Source: an alpha proteobacterium AAP38 (GTDB taxonomy: Bacteria; Pseudomonadota; Alphaproteobacteria; Azospirillales; Azospirillaceae). From it: a stretch of DNA of 64,000 bases. A program made the position numbers and the translations under genes. The notes beneath the pieces are model-generated. The model was given only the letters and a program-made list of their open reading frames with translations. It was not told the origin of the DNA and made no database searches. Shown piece after piece: positions 7,759 through 16,904 of this stretch; the first letter of the stretch is position 1; each line of letters begins with the position of its first letter. The stretch covers positions 51,389 to 115,388 of the forward strand of contig LJHR01000017.1 of NCBI GenBank assembly GCA_001296005.1, in the 5' to 3' direction.

Positions 7759-8949
7759 TTACTGATCATCTCTGAGTAAGGCCCACAGCCGGTCCATTTC
7801 CTGCTGGATGGCCATCGCGTGGCTGGCAAGGCCGGTATCTTCGATATCATTGACGTCATGGGCCATGAAGTGATCATCCGGCCGCCGCCAAGCCGTCGAC
7901 CCGACCTGTTCGGTTGCTTGACCACGGCTACGCTTATGCTCCCATTCCGCCCTGGATTTGGTGAAGTAATGGTTGAGAACCAGGCGCTCGGCCGTTGGCA
8001 CTGCGTGATTGTCAGGGTGTCCCTGGCTGCCGCCCAGGTGCCAGAATTCATCCACGAGACAACCTTGGCTCACCTGGACCGTATGGATGTCGGGCCGAAG
8101 CACGGTGCGGGCCTGAACGATGGTTTTCACCAGGTTGTTGCGGGGATCTTCCGGGCGGGCGCGGCGGGTGAAGCGGCTCACCACCAGATCGTCGGTCCGC
8201 TCCTGATGGCCGTTGGAACCGAACAACCGCCAGGGCACCAGGAGACCCGCCGCCGTTTCATAATCCTTCAGGATGTCTGGAACCGTCTCGCCCCGCAGCG
8301 GGTTCAGGAATTCGTCGGCATCAATGAAAGCAACCCAACGGCTGCGCTCCGCCAGACGTGCCAGCCCGGCTATATAAGCCGGCCTCTGAGCAGCCACGCC
8401 CGGTATGTTCGGCCAGGGTACGTAATCGAGAATGCCGGCCTTTGCCAGCCCTGCCAGCAAAGGCCCGGTGCTGTCAGTGCTGCCATTGTCGAAGATCACG
8501 AAATGTTGCACCCCCACCAGCCGGTGATGCGCCAGCCATTCCAGCAGATAGGCCCCCTCATCCTTGACAATCGCACAGACCGATAGGGTGATCGGTGGGG
8601 GAGTATCCAGTGGCTCCAGCGGTCGGAAACGCAGGTTGGGCAATGTCAGACGGGTTGGCGTACCGGCCAGCGCCGCACCATCGGCCCCCTGTACGGTCAG
8701 TTCCCCTTCACGGCCATCCAGGTGGCTGTCGGGCAGAGAGATGAAGAAAGCATGGGACCCCGATCCGATGCCGGCGGCTTGCAGGTCGGGGCGATGCGTT
8801 TCAGCGATGCCGCTGACCACCGGTTCGCCGTTGAACAGGACACGAACCGTGATCCGTTCGTCCGGTTTTGACGGGTCCCAGGCCCAGCCACAGACGGCGC
8901 GCCCGCGGATACAGTCGAAATGTCCCTGTACGGGCATCAGCGCCCCCAT
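7759..8949 (-). CDS. Glycosyltransferase (GT2/GT92-like) with N-terminal GWAWDP module
   Basis: 396 residues from ATG 8949; an ATG at 8937 would remove four residues and the overlap. Residues 8-105 form a beta-rich module (GRAVCGWAWDPSKPDE, then IGSGSHAFFISLPD) that also occurs twice in the upstream gene and once in the pseudogene at 29014. The catalytic domain starts near residue 120 (LSVCAIVKDEGAYLLEWLAHH) and has the metal-binding DAD in WVAFIDADEFLNPL (210-212), as in glyco_tranf_2_4/GT92-type enzymes. A C-terminal basic region (LNHYFTKSRAEWEHKRSRG) is characteristic of that group. It overlaps the 3' end of the preceding glycosyltransferase by 13 bases. The acceptor and sugar cannot be told from sequence. 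Confidence 0.85.
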   Translation of the reverse strand: MGALMPVQGHFDCIRGRAVCGWAWDPSKPDERITVRVLFNGEPVVSGIAETHRPDLQAAGIGSGSHAFFISLPDSHLDGREGELTVQGADGAALAGTPTRLTLPNLRFRPLEPLDTPPPITLSVCAIVKDEGAYLLEWLAHHRLVGVQHFVIFDNGSTDSTGPLLAGLAKAGILDYVPWPNIPGVAAQRPAYIAGLARLAERSRWVAFIDADEFLNPLRGETVPDILKDYETAAGLLVPWRLFGSNGHQERTDDLVVSRFTRRARPEDPRNNLVKTIVQARTVLRPDIHTVQVSQGCLVDEFWHLGGSQGHPDNHAVPTAERLVLNHYFTKSRAEWEHKRSRGQATEQVGSTAWRRPDDHFMAHDVNDIEDTGLASHAMAIQQEMDRLWALLRDDQ

Positions 8950-11114
8950 GCCTGGCGGGGAGGCAGGGCCAAGCCGGTGAACGGGACACCATCAAGGTTC
9001 AGATTGGGGCTGTAATACGGATCGGCCATGGCGACATGGGACCAGCGGCGGCGCATATACAGTTCCTCTTTCATGGCCCTGGCCCGTTTTTCAGGCGTAT
9101 CATCGCGGCCCCGGCTGACGCTTTCATAATGGTACAGGTCGATATGGGGGGTCCAGACGATGTTGCCCCCGCGTTCGCGTAGGCGCAGGCAGAGATCGAC
9201 ATCGTTGAACGCGACAGGCAGATTATCGGCATCAAAACCGCCCAATGCCTGGAAATCGGCCCGGCGGATGAACAGGCAGGCGGCCGTGACGGCACTGTAA
9301 TTGCCGGCCACCTGCGTGCGGTGGAAATAGCCCTCATCCATCACGCCGACATGCTGGAAGGCGTTCTCGGCCAGACCACTCGTCCCCACGATGACGCCAC
9401 CATGCTGGAGCATGCCATTGGCAAAGCGCAAACGGGCGCCGACGGCCCCGACCTCGGGCCGCAACAGCAGGCTGGCGGCGGTTTCCAGCCAGTCCGGCGT
9501 GATCAGTTCCACATCATTGTTTATGAAGCCCAGAATGTCCCCTTCGGCCTGGGCCGCCGCTAGATTGTTCATATCGGCGTAATTGAAGGGAGCGTCATAG
9601 GAAAGCACGCGGAAATGTCCCTGCTGCTTTCCGGCTTCCAGCCAAGCCAGCGTTTCCGGCTGTTCGCTTTGATTATCGATGATCAGGATTTCGTAGTGCG
9701 GGTAACGGGTATGCTGCCGGATGCTGTCCACGGCTGTGCGTAACAGGTTCAGTCGGTCACGGGTGGGGATGATCAGGCTGATCCGGGGGGGATTGGCGGG
9801 CAGCCCCCAGCGGATACGCCGCAGCCCCTGTTCGGGATTGATGATTTCCACCTCTGCCCTGCCGGACAGGCAGGTCGCGATCAATTGCGCGATATCCATA
9901 CTGACGGCCTGTGCCGGCGGGCGTTCCAGGCTGCCCAGCACCTGCGGTAGGCGCACGATACGGGCCGGATCGATTGACAGCATCGCCCCGTACCGCATGC
10001 CGGCCAGGGTCCGCCGCTGGCCCTGCCGGGCCAGAACCTCTTCCCGGATCAGCGTGACGCCCCGCATATAATCCTGGGCCAGTGCCAGATCGGGGCTCCA
10101 GGTCGGACGGAACCAGGGGAAGGGTTTGCCGTCACGCGTCACCTGCATGTCGGCATAGACGATGTCTGCCCCCGTCTCCACGGCCAGGGATAACAGTCGC
10201 TGTGCTGCATTGGCGAAGGGGATGGTGCCTTCATCGACGCACAGGAGATAGAAGCCGCCATTAGGCGCCTTTAGGCGCAAAGCTCGTTCAGGCAGTTCTG
10301 CCGGCCAGTCAGCCAGCGCAATCTCTCCCACCTGCGCCCGATACCAGTCGGCGTAATAGGCGAACCCGACAGAGCGGGGGAGTAGGGTTTCAACATGGCG
10401 CAGATAGCAGTCAAGCAGCAAGCCAGCCCCTCGCCGCCGAGTATCATTCCGATTCAAGGCGATCATCAGGCTTTCGAGGAGAGGACGGGCCCCTTCGGTT
10501 AGCCCAACGAAGCTGACAGGACTGCCAGGTAAAAGGATATCGTCCTCTGCCACCACGGTTACTTGGCGGGTGACACCGTCCAACATCCAGAAAGGCATGG
10601 GGAGTGTAAAAGCATGCTGCCCATTCCCGATACCGGCATTGATCAGGTCGCCGCGCAACTCGTCCGCATCAATCGCTGACACTTCCTGGCCATCGACCAG
10701 GGCGCGTACCCGGATCGCCCGATCAGGGGCGTGCGGATGCCAGCACCAGCCTTTGATGTTGGTGCCCAACACCGCATCGACATTTCCCCGTATAAAGGAG
10801 GTATCATTGGCCAGCTCTGTCTCATCTGGTACGGGCAGGTCATCCTGTGTGAACAGGACTATACCGCTTGATGCTTCGCGTACCAGAAATGCCTGTCCGG
10901 CGTCGATATGTACGGGGATGCGGAAGCCACACCGACCGTCTCCGTGCCCGCCCTCGGCCACATCCTGCCTGTCCAGGTGTGCGATGCCAGCTGCTACCGG
11001 CTCCCCCTCTACTTCAACGCCAAGCAACAGGCGTCGTGTCGGCTCTGCGGGGTTATAGGCCCATCCGATAAGCACATTATCGCTATATGCTTCCAGATAG
11101 CCGATCACCCGCAT
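8937..11114 (-). CDS. Multidomain glycosyltransferase family 2 with two GW-type modules
   Basis: 725 residues from the ATG at 11114, which has AGGGA about 10 bases upstream; the frame is open to 11183. Two copies of a roughly 95-residue beta-rich module come first (GWAYNPAEPT near residue 17, GWCWHPHAPD near 122), each ending in a GxGxxxF-I/T-P element. A degenerate GT-A-like segment spans about 285-400. The active GT2 domain starts near 455 (ISLIIPTRDRLNLLRTAVDSI), with the NND of FINNDVELITPDWL and the GGFD...FNDVDLCLRLRERG acceptor motif. This is the rhamnosyl/galactosyl-transferase-like class common in O-antigen loci. It is the second gene after the exporter pair and overlaps the next gene by 13 bases. 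Confidence 0.85.
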   Translation of the reverse strand: MRVIGYLEAYSDNVLIGWAYNPAEPTRRLLLGVEVEGEPVAAGIAHLDRQDVAEGGHGDGRCGFRIPVHIDAGQAFLVREASSGIVLFTQDDLPVPDETELANDTSFIRGNVDAVLGTNIKGWCWHPHAPDRAIRVRALVDGQEVSAIDADELRGDLINAGIGNGQHAFTLPMPFWMLDGVTRQVTVVAEDDILLPGSPVSFVGLTEGARPLLESLMIALNRNDTRRRGAGLLLDCYLRHVETLLPRSVGFAYYADWYRAQVGEIALADWPAELPERALRLKAPNGGFYLLCVDEGTIPFANAAQRLLSLAVETGADIVYADMQVTRDGKPFPWFRPTWSPDLALAQDYMRGVTLIREEVLARQGQRRTLAGMRYGAMLSIDPARIVRLPQVLGSLERPPAQAVSMDIAQLIATCLSGRAEVEIINPEQGLRRIRWGLPANPPRISLIIPTRDRLNLLRTAVDSIRQHTRYPHYEILIIDNQSEQPETLAWLEAGKQQGHFRVLSYDAPFNYADMNNLAAAQAEGDILGFINNDVELITPDWLETAASLLLRPEVGAVGARLRFANGMLQHGGVIVGTSGLAENAFQHVGVMDEGYFHRTQVAGNYSAVTAACLFIRRADFQALGGFDADNLPVAFNDVDLCLRLRERGGNIVWTPHIDLYHYESVSRGRDDTPEKRARAMKEELYMRRRWSHVAMADPYYSPNLNLDGVPFTGLALPPRQAWGR

Positions 11115-11217
11115 CTTTCCGACGTCCCTGTCCGGATGATTAATGAGAAGGTGCCTATACACGGGTGTGGCCGCAATGGGCAAACCATACCCATATCTGC
11201 GTTGTGGCAGGCGGCGG

Positions 11218-11967
11218 TCATGCCGCCATGGCCCGGTCCAGCAGGTGGGATGTCAGGGGGCCGAATTCCACGACGCGGCCCTGCTCCAGCACGGCCACCT
11301 TGTTGCACAACCTCTCCACCAGGACGCGGTTATGGGTTGCGATCACCATGAGGGCCGAACGGTCGATCAGGCCGTTGACCCGCTGTTCGGCCCGCTCCAT
11401 GAAGGCGCTGTCCCCCGCCGTTATCCATTCATCCAACAACAGGATCTGCGGTGAAATGGCCGTCGTCACCGCGAACATCAGCCGCAGTAGCATGCCCGAG
11501 GAATAGATCTTCACCGGTAGGTCCAGATAGCTGCCCAGACCGGAAAAGGCACTGATTTCGCCAGCATAGGCGTCGACCTCCGCCGCGCTCATGCCCAGCA
11601 GCAGGCCACGCAGCCGCACATTCTCCCGCCCCGTGGCCTCGGGATTGATGCCGACCATCAGGTCGAACATGGGGGAGACCCGGCCCCGGACATGGACCCG
11701 GCCCCCCGTCGGTTCGTAGATGCCGGCCATGGTGCGCAGCAAGGTGCTTTTCCCGGCGCCATTATGCCCGACAAGCGCCACGCGGTCGCCCTCCTGCAGG
11801 TGCAGATTGACCCCTGCCAGCGCATCGATATGCACCCGCGCCCCGGGCTCGCGCCCGATACGCCCGCCCGTTGACAGGTTGAGCGCGGTCTTCTTCAGGG
11901 ACCTTCCATGCAGCCCGAAGATCTGGAAACGGACACTCACATCCTCAAGGCGGATTTCGGCACTCAT
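11218..11967 (-). CDS. wzt: Polysaccharide ABC exporter ATP-binding protein (Wzt/KpsT type)
   Basis: At 249 residues it contains Walker A GHNGAGKS, the YSSGM signature of polysaccharide exporters (YSSGMLLRLMFA), Walker B ILLLDEW and the H-loop IATHN. It powers export of undecaprenyl-linked surface polysaccharide with the permease encoded just upstream (4-base gap). It lacks the C-terminal carbohydrate-recognition domain of O9a-type Wzt, so it resembles KpsT or non-recognising Wzt proteins. That suggests chain length is not read by this protein. The genes downstream on the same strand are glycosyltransferases, consistent with a dedicated glycan unit. Confidence 0.9.
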   Translation of the reverse strand: MSAEIRLEDVSVRFQIFGLHGRSLKKTALNLSTGGRIGREPGARVHIDALAGVNLHLQEGDRVALVGHNGAGKSTLLRTMAGIYEPTGGRVHVRGRVSPMFDLMVGINPEATGRENVRLRGLLLGMSAAEVDAYAGEISAFSGLGSYLDLPVKIYSSGMLLRLMFAVTTAISPQILLLDEWITAGDSAFMERAEQRVNGLIDRSALMVIATHNRVLVERLCNKVAVLEQGRVVEFGPLTSHLLDRAMAA

Positions 11968-11971
11968 CGGG

Positions 11972-12832
11972 TCACGTCCAGTAAGTGATGCGGGGGCGCG
12001 CCGCCCGGAAGGTCAGCAGCCCTGCCAGCAGGCCGGTGAGAGCGATCAGCCCCGATACCAGCCAGTGCATGGGATCGCTATGGCCGGTGGTCAGCGGCTG
12101 GCGCAGGATTTCCAGCAGATAATAGAACGGGTTCAACAGCAGGGCCGGATGCCCGGCCGCCAGGAAGCTGCCCTTCCACAGGACCGGCGTGATGAAGAAG
12201 GCGCCCGTGATGATTGTAGCCACGATCTGGGACACATCGCGGAACCGCATGCAGATGCAGGCCAGCGCCAGGCCCCAGCCATAGCCCGACAGGGCCAGCA
12301 GCACCAGGGCCAGCAAGGCCAGCCCCACATCCAGAAGCGATACCGGCACGCCAAACCACAGCAGGACCGCCACGACGATCAGGGCATGGTGCAGCAGCAC
12401 CAGCAGATTGCGGGCAACGACCCGGCAGACGAATAAGGTCAGGGGCAGGCGGATCTGTTTCAGATAGCCCTCGGCTTCCGTCAGGGCCGTGCAGCTTTCA
12501 TTGATCAGGCCCGTGATCAAGGTCCAGGCCACCATGCCGACGGCAACATGCGGCAGGAAGGCATGGACATCGACATTGAACAGGTTGGCATAAACGACGC
12601 CGATGCCCACCGTGAAGGCCAGCATGCTGATCGTCACCCAGAGGGGACCCAGCAGCGAACCCCGGTATTTCTGGCGGATATCGCTGGCGGCCAGGGTCAG
12701 CCAGATGCGCCAGCAGGCCAGACCACGTCCGATATCGGCGAATGCCAGGGCGAAGGAGGGTGATCCATCGGCCCGGAACTCCTCGAACCGGTCGGTACGG
12801 GCCGCAGCCGTCTCCGGTTGGCGATCTGACAT
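11972..12832 (-). CDS. wzm: Polysaccharide ABC exporter permease (Wzm/KpsM type)
   Basis: The ATG at 12832 is preferred (GAGAAG 9 bases upstream) over the in-frame ATG at 12850. The protein has about 286 residues with six predicted transmembrane helices and the ABC-2 permease pattern: DIRQKYRGSLLGPLWVTISM before the first helix, then FITPVLWKG and the conserved LLNPFYYLLEILRQPL near the end. It forms the membrane channel for the ATPase that follows 4 bases later. It diverges from the RgpF-like gene across a 230-base spacer that should hold promoters for both. Confidence 0.9.
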   Translation of the reverse strand: MSDRQPETAAARTDRFEEFRADGSPSFALAFADIGRGLACWRIWLTLAASDIRQKYRGSLLGPLWVTISMLAFTVGIGVVYANLFNVDVHAFLPHVAVGMVAWTLITGLINESCTALTEAEGYLKQIRLPLTLFVCRVVARNLLVLLHHALIVVAVLLWFGVPVSLLDVGLALLALVLLALSGYGWGLALACICMRFRDVSQIVATIITGAFFITPVLWKGSFLAAGHPALLLNPFYYLLEILRQPLTTGHSDPMHWLVSGLIALTGLLAGLLTFRAARPRITYWT

Positions 12833-12950
12833 GGCGAACATACTTCTCATTTTCGAGGTTCGGACCGCAGGTATATCGTAATGGGTGCCAGCCTCAAATG
12901 TTGATCGGAACCCTGTCTGCCATGTTCTATGCCGCCAAGGTTGGTTTTGT

Positions 12951-12979
12951 TTGGTCAGCCGGTACGAAACCCGTATACT
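12951..12979 (+). promoter_or_regulatory. Candidate sigma70-type promoter for the RgpF-like gene
   Basis: TTGGTC at 12951-12956 and TATACT at 12974-12979 are separated by exactly 17 bases. They lie in the divergent spacer between the exporter permease and the RgpF-like gene, about 84 bases before its ATG. It is the best -35/-10 pair seen in this spacer; no experimental support is available. Confidence 0.4.
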
Positions 12980-13062
12980 AAATCAACTCCTTATGTGGTA
13001 ACCCTCCCTCGGTTATCAGAAGCCAAAGTAATGGCGATAAGCCTCATTCAGATAGAATAACC

Positions 13063-14085
13063 ATGAGACTCCGAAATAAGATAAGATGGCTTTACCAGGA
13101 GGCGATCGATCTATTCGATTTCATCCGTGCTTATGTTTTTTATGTTTTTCGGCCAAACTACATCCGCCGCAAGTGGGATGGTGAGCATGCTTTGGCCGGT
13201 GCAAAGCGAGTGGTGGTTTTCAATCACTTCGACAAGCGCGGTGTGATCCATGATTATGTCCTGCATTATCTGAGCGAATTGCGGCGCGCTGGCTTTACCA
13301 TCGTCTTTACCAGCAACTCACCCCGCTTTCCCGCCAGCAGCGTTGAGCGCTTGTCGCCCCTGGTGGCGCGGATCCTATGGCGTTCTAATGTTGGTTATGA
13401 TTTCGGCGCTTTCAAGGATGGCATTGCCCAGGTCCCCGATGTGACCAGCCTGGAGATGTTGCTGGTCACCAATGACAGCATCTACGGTCCCGTACAGGAT
13501 CTGGGGGAGATCATCGGTAATGCCGACCCCGCCGAGGCGGATGTCTGGGGCATCACCGACTGCTGGTCGCGCCTGTTCCACCTGCAGAGCTATTTCGTGC
13601 TGTTCCATCCCCAGGCGCTTCGGGATCCGGCCTTCCACCGGTTCTGGCGCTGGTTGCCCTATTACCGGCGCAAGGAATGGGTGGTCCGTTTCGGGGAGAT
13701 CGGGCTGACGCAGTACCTGATGAAATATGGTCTGCGATGTCAGGCCCTTTATCCCTATCGCGCCATGGTCGCCCGCGTCTCCGGTCCGATCGAGACCTAT
13801 CTGGAGGAGACCGACCCCAAGGACGATCCCGTCCGCTATCGCTATCTGGAAATGATCGGCCGTTTCCTGCGCGAGGGTGTGGCTCTGAACCAGACGCATT
13901 TCTTCTGGGATGAACTGCTGGTGACAAGCCGCTGTCCCTTTATCAAACGCGACCTTCTTCAGCGCAATCCCGTGGGTATCCCCTACTTGCAGCATTGGGA
14001 AACCTTGCTGAAGGATGTGTCATCCTATGATTCGCGCCTGATCGTGAAGCATCTGGAATATTCGATGCGCAACCGGGTTTATTGA
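13063..14085 (+). CDS. Rhamnan synthesis F family protein (RgpF-like)
   Basis: 340 residues with the hallmark segments of the RgpF family: VVVFNHFDKRGVIHDYVLHYLSELRRAGF near residue 50, NVGYDFGAFKDGI near 110, LLVTNDSIYGP near 130, and the W-rich AEADVWGITDCWSR...LQSYFVLFHPQAL stretch. RgpF-type proteins take part in rhamnose-containing wall or O-antigen polysaccharide assembly and are generally treated as glycosyltransferases. The protein is predicted cytoplasmic or membrane-peripheral. It is divergent from the exporter operon and convergent, with 7 bases of overlap, with the 941-residue glycosyltransferase. Confidence 0.85.
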   Translation: MRLRNKIRWLYQEAIDLFDFIRAYVFYVFRPNYIRRKWDGEHALAGAKRVVVFNHFDKRGVIHDYVLHYLSELRRAGFTIVFTSNSPRFPASSVERLSPLVARILWRSNVGYDFGAFKDGIAQVPDVTSLEMLLVTNDSIYGPVQDLGEIIGNADPAEADVWGITDCWSRLFHLQSYFVLFHPQALRDPAFHRFWRWLPYYRRKEWVVRFGEIGLTQYLMKYGLRCQALYPYRAMVARVSGPIETYLEETDPKDDPVRYRYLEMIGRFLREGVALNQTHFFWDELLVTSRCPFIKRDLLQRNPVGIPYLQHWETLLKDVSSYDSRLIVKHLEYSMRNRVY

Positions 14086-16904
14086 GGCGGGAAGGCTGCC
14101 AGCAGGGCGTCATTCAGGGCTTTCGCCGACAGGCCTGCCGGCAGCAGCAGGCCACCGGCGCCCATGCGCAACCTCTCCGCCTGGGCCCCCAGGTCGAAGG
14201 CTGCCACGGGCAGGCCAGCCGCCATCACATGGCTCAGCGCATAGCACCAGGTTTCCGGCCAGACAGAGGGCAGCAGGGCCGCATGCGGACGCAGTTCCGT
14301 TAGTAGCGAGGGGGCCTCTTCTTCCCGGTACTGGCCCGTGATGAAGACCCGGCCCGTATCGGCCAGCGCATCATCATCCATGCTGTAGCCCAGGATCAGG
14401 AACAGCAGCGGCAGGTCCCGTTCCGCCGCATCGTGCGCGCAGTCCAGCAGCAGTCCATAGCCCTTGGGCGGTCCGATAGCGCCGGGGACCACGATACGCA
14501 GCGCCTCACCCGACCGCCGGATCGCCGTCACCGGGGAAGGGGGGGCGGGCAGGGCTGTTTCCGCGGGTGCCACCTGGAAGCGCGCCGCCGGCACATAGCG
14601 CCGCATGCGGTTGGCCGTATCGTGACTGGAGCAGCCGACGGCCTGGGCACCCTGTAATATCTGCTGTGTCAGGTCGCGCCAGGCGGTCACCGACCGGTCG
14701 ATGCCCAACAGATCGCCATGCGTCGCGACGCACAGCTCGCATTTGGCCGTCTCCGGCTCCCCGCAATAGTTCCAATCGCCGTCCAGCAGGTTGATGCGGG
14801 GGCATATCCAGCCATAATCATGGATATGGGCCCGGTAGGGGAACCAGCCGGCCAGCCGTGACAACAAATCCCCCGACAGCTGTGCGGGATGATGCAGTTC
14901 AGCGCCGGTCACGCCCAGGTGCCGCAGATCGGCCTGCAGATCGTCCAGTTCCGCCCCGGCATCATAAATCAGATTGGTCAGATGTGGCGCATCCGGGGCC
15001 TCCAGCCGCAGCGTCAGACGCCCGGCCTCCGGCTGCTCGGGGCGCAGGATCAGTACATCCTGCCCGCCATTGCCCCTGTTCTCAACCAGCCGGTCGATAA
15101 AGCGATCCGTTCCCCCGCCCAACCGCGCACAGATGATCAGGGCCGGGCGTGGGGACCCTTGGCCCTCCAACTGCGCCAGATCCAGCCGCCGGCGCGCCAG
15201 ACGCAGGGGATCGGCAGCGATGAAGGCGTGGATATCAGCCTGATATCCTGGATAGCGCTGTTCCAGGACCGCCAGGGCGGCATCGATCCGGGCCTGTTTG
15301 GCCGTGGTGAAGGAAGCGCTGCCAACATGGCCGACGAACAGATCCAGGGCCATACGGTGCCGCCAGCCGGTGGCGGCAGCCCGCAAGCAGAAATCATTCT
15401 CCTCACCATAGCCGGTGCCGAAGGCATCGGCGTCGAACCAGCCGACCCGCGCCAGACAGTCCCGCCTTATATACATGCAGAAGCCGACCGCCGTCGGAAT
15501 GTCCAGGGTCTGCCCGGCCAGATATTGGCCCGCCAGCCGGTTCAGCGCATCGATATCGACGCTCGCCAGGGGGGTCGGCGCATTGGCCGCCGGATAGGAA
15601 CAGATGGTGGCGTCATTCGACCAGGGCGTGACGGTGCCCGTATCCGCATCCCGGTGGGCGGCGGCGCGCAGACGGCCCAGCCAGCCGTCGCTGACCAGTG
15701 TATCGGCGTTCAGCAGGACGATATCCCGCCCCGGATGCCGGGCCATGCCGATATTGACCGACCGGACGAAACCCAGATTGCCCGGATTGCGGATCAGGAC
15801 AAGTTTCCCTGCGGCAGCCAGCCCATCCAGAAGCCTGCTGATCCGCTCGTCAGGGCTGGCATCATCGATGGCCAGGATCCGCATGGCGGTGCCGGGGGAA
15901 CGGGTCAGCAGGGCGTTGAAACAGGCCTGCGTGGCCTCAAGGTCGCCATAGACGGGCACCACGACATCGACAATGCCATCGTCAGTGCCCGAGACCCCCG
16001 GAACCGTGACTGGTTCGCCTGTCAGTTCGAAGAACAGGCCCGGACAGGGGACGTCGGCGGGGAGATCAATCTCCAGGACGGGGACATCCTGGGGACAGGT
16101 CGAGGATGGGGATGGGGTGGTGACATGCCGGGAAAGGACGCGCTCCCCGTCGCGCAGCAGCAGCGAAACGGGCCGGGACGGGCAGGCAAGGTCGGCCGCC
16201 TGCACCATCCAGCGGGCGGGCCAGCGGGCGGTACTGCCGGATTGGATGATGGAGGTCAGGCGGGGGGCCGACAGCCATGAAGCGGCAATCGGGCCTGAGG
16301 ACAGGTCCGTTCCGTTCACCACCACCACCGGATCGACGATCCCGCGCAGGCCATCCGGGATCGCCAGGGCCGTGAGCCTCGGTTGATCGGATGCATCCAG
16401 CCTGGATTGGGTCAGCGTCAATTGCCGCCAGCGCAGGGCCAGCTCCCAGGTGCCCGGCGGCAGGACGCAATGGATGCGTCGGGCCGTCACATAGGACAGA
16501 GGTTGGCCGGTGGACAGTGCATGCGTGATCAGGGCCTGTGCCGCCTCCGGATTGGTTTCGGCGTGCCACCGCAGGCTCAGCAGGGCTTCGGCAGGTATCG
16601 GCGTGCTGCACCCGGCCAAGGCCTTTGTGGCCAGGGCGTGATAGGGATCAATCCGCAGGGCTTCAAGCAGCAGGCGCTTCGCCGGTTCCATATCACGCCG
16701 GGTGACCCAGGCCGCAGCGGCAACGGTCAGGTCATCAGGATGCGGCGGCTCCATCCGCGCCAGACGGATGGCCAGCAGAATGGCCAGATCCTGCTCCCGA
16801 TCCGTTAAAGCCTTGATAAGGCGTGAGCGTAACAAGGTCCGGCTTGATGGGGCGGAAGCCGGATCGGGGGAAATCTGAGGACCGTCAACGGGGGACAATG
16901 GCAA
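14079..16904 (-). CDS. Bifunctional glycosyltransferase, GT2 plus GT4
   Basis: 941 residues. Residues 1-180 are helical with TPR-like character (AKRLLLEALRIDPYHALATKALAG); 180-300 look beta-rich. The GT2 domain runs from about 310 (DVVVPVYGDLEATQACFNALL), with DDASPDE, the NAD of VLLNADTLVSDGW and GYGEENDFCLRAAATGWRH. A GT4-like domain occupies about 600-941 (IHDYGWICPRINLLDGDWNYCG with a C-x2-C pair, then RIVVPGAIGPPKGYGLLLDCA and the E-containing PSVWPETWCYALSHVMAAGLPV). The same GT2-GT4 order occurs in the protein at 46002. It overlaps the preceding gene by 20 bases. It probably adds two different residues to one glycan. Confidence 0.88.
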   Translation of the reverse strand: MPLSPVDGPQISPDPASAPSSRTLLRSRLIKALTDREQDLAILLAIRLARMEPPHPDDLTVAAAAWVTRRDMEPAKRLLLEALRIDPYHALATKALAGCSTPIPAEALLSLRWHAETNPEAAQALITHALSTGQPLSYVTARRIHCVLPPGTWELALRWRQLTLTQSRLDASDQPRLTALAIPDGLRGIVDPVVVVNGTDLSSGPIAASWLSAPRLTSIIQSGSTARWPARWMVQAADLACPSRPVSLLLRDGERVLSRHVTTPSPSSTCPQDVPVLEIDLPADVPCPGLFFELTGEPVTVPGVSGTDDGIVDVVVPVYGDLEATQACFNALLTRSPGTAMRILAIDDASPDERISRLLDGLAAAGKLVLIRNPGNLGFVRSVNIGMARHPGRDIVLLNADTLVSDGWLGRLRAAAHRDADTGTVTPWSNDATICSYPAANAPTPLASVDIDALNRLAGQYLAGQTLDIPTAVGFCMYIRRDCLARVGWFDADAFGTGYGEENDFCLRAAATGWRHRMALDLFVGHVGSASFTTAKQARIDAALAVLEQRYPGYQADIHAFIAADPLRLARRRLDLAQLEGQGSPRPALIICARLGGGTDRFIDRLVENRGNGGQDVLILRPEQPEAGRLTLRLEAPDAPHLTNLIYDAGAELDDLQADLRHLGVTGAELHHPAQLSGDLLSRLAGWFPYRAHIHDYGWICPRINLLDGDWNYCGEPETAKCELCVATHGDLLGIDRSVTAWRDLTQQILQGAQAVGCSSHDTANRMRRYVPAARFQVAPAETALPAPPSPVTAIRRSGEALRIVVPGAIGPPKGYGLLLDCAHDAAERDLPLLFLILGYSMDDDALADTGRVFITGQYREEEAPSLLTELRPHAALLPSVWPETWCYALSHVMAAGLPVAAFDLGAQAERLRMGAGGLLLPAGLSAKALNDALLAAFPPQ

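Noticed and set aside
14889..16280. 463-codon plus-strand frame opposite the GT2-GT4 gene
   Set aside because: Rich in Gln, Arg and Gly with no motif; the minus strand carries the real enzyme with catalytic residues.
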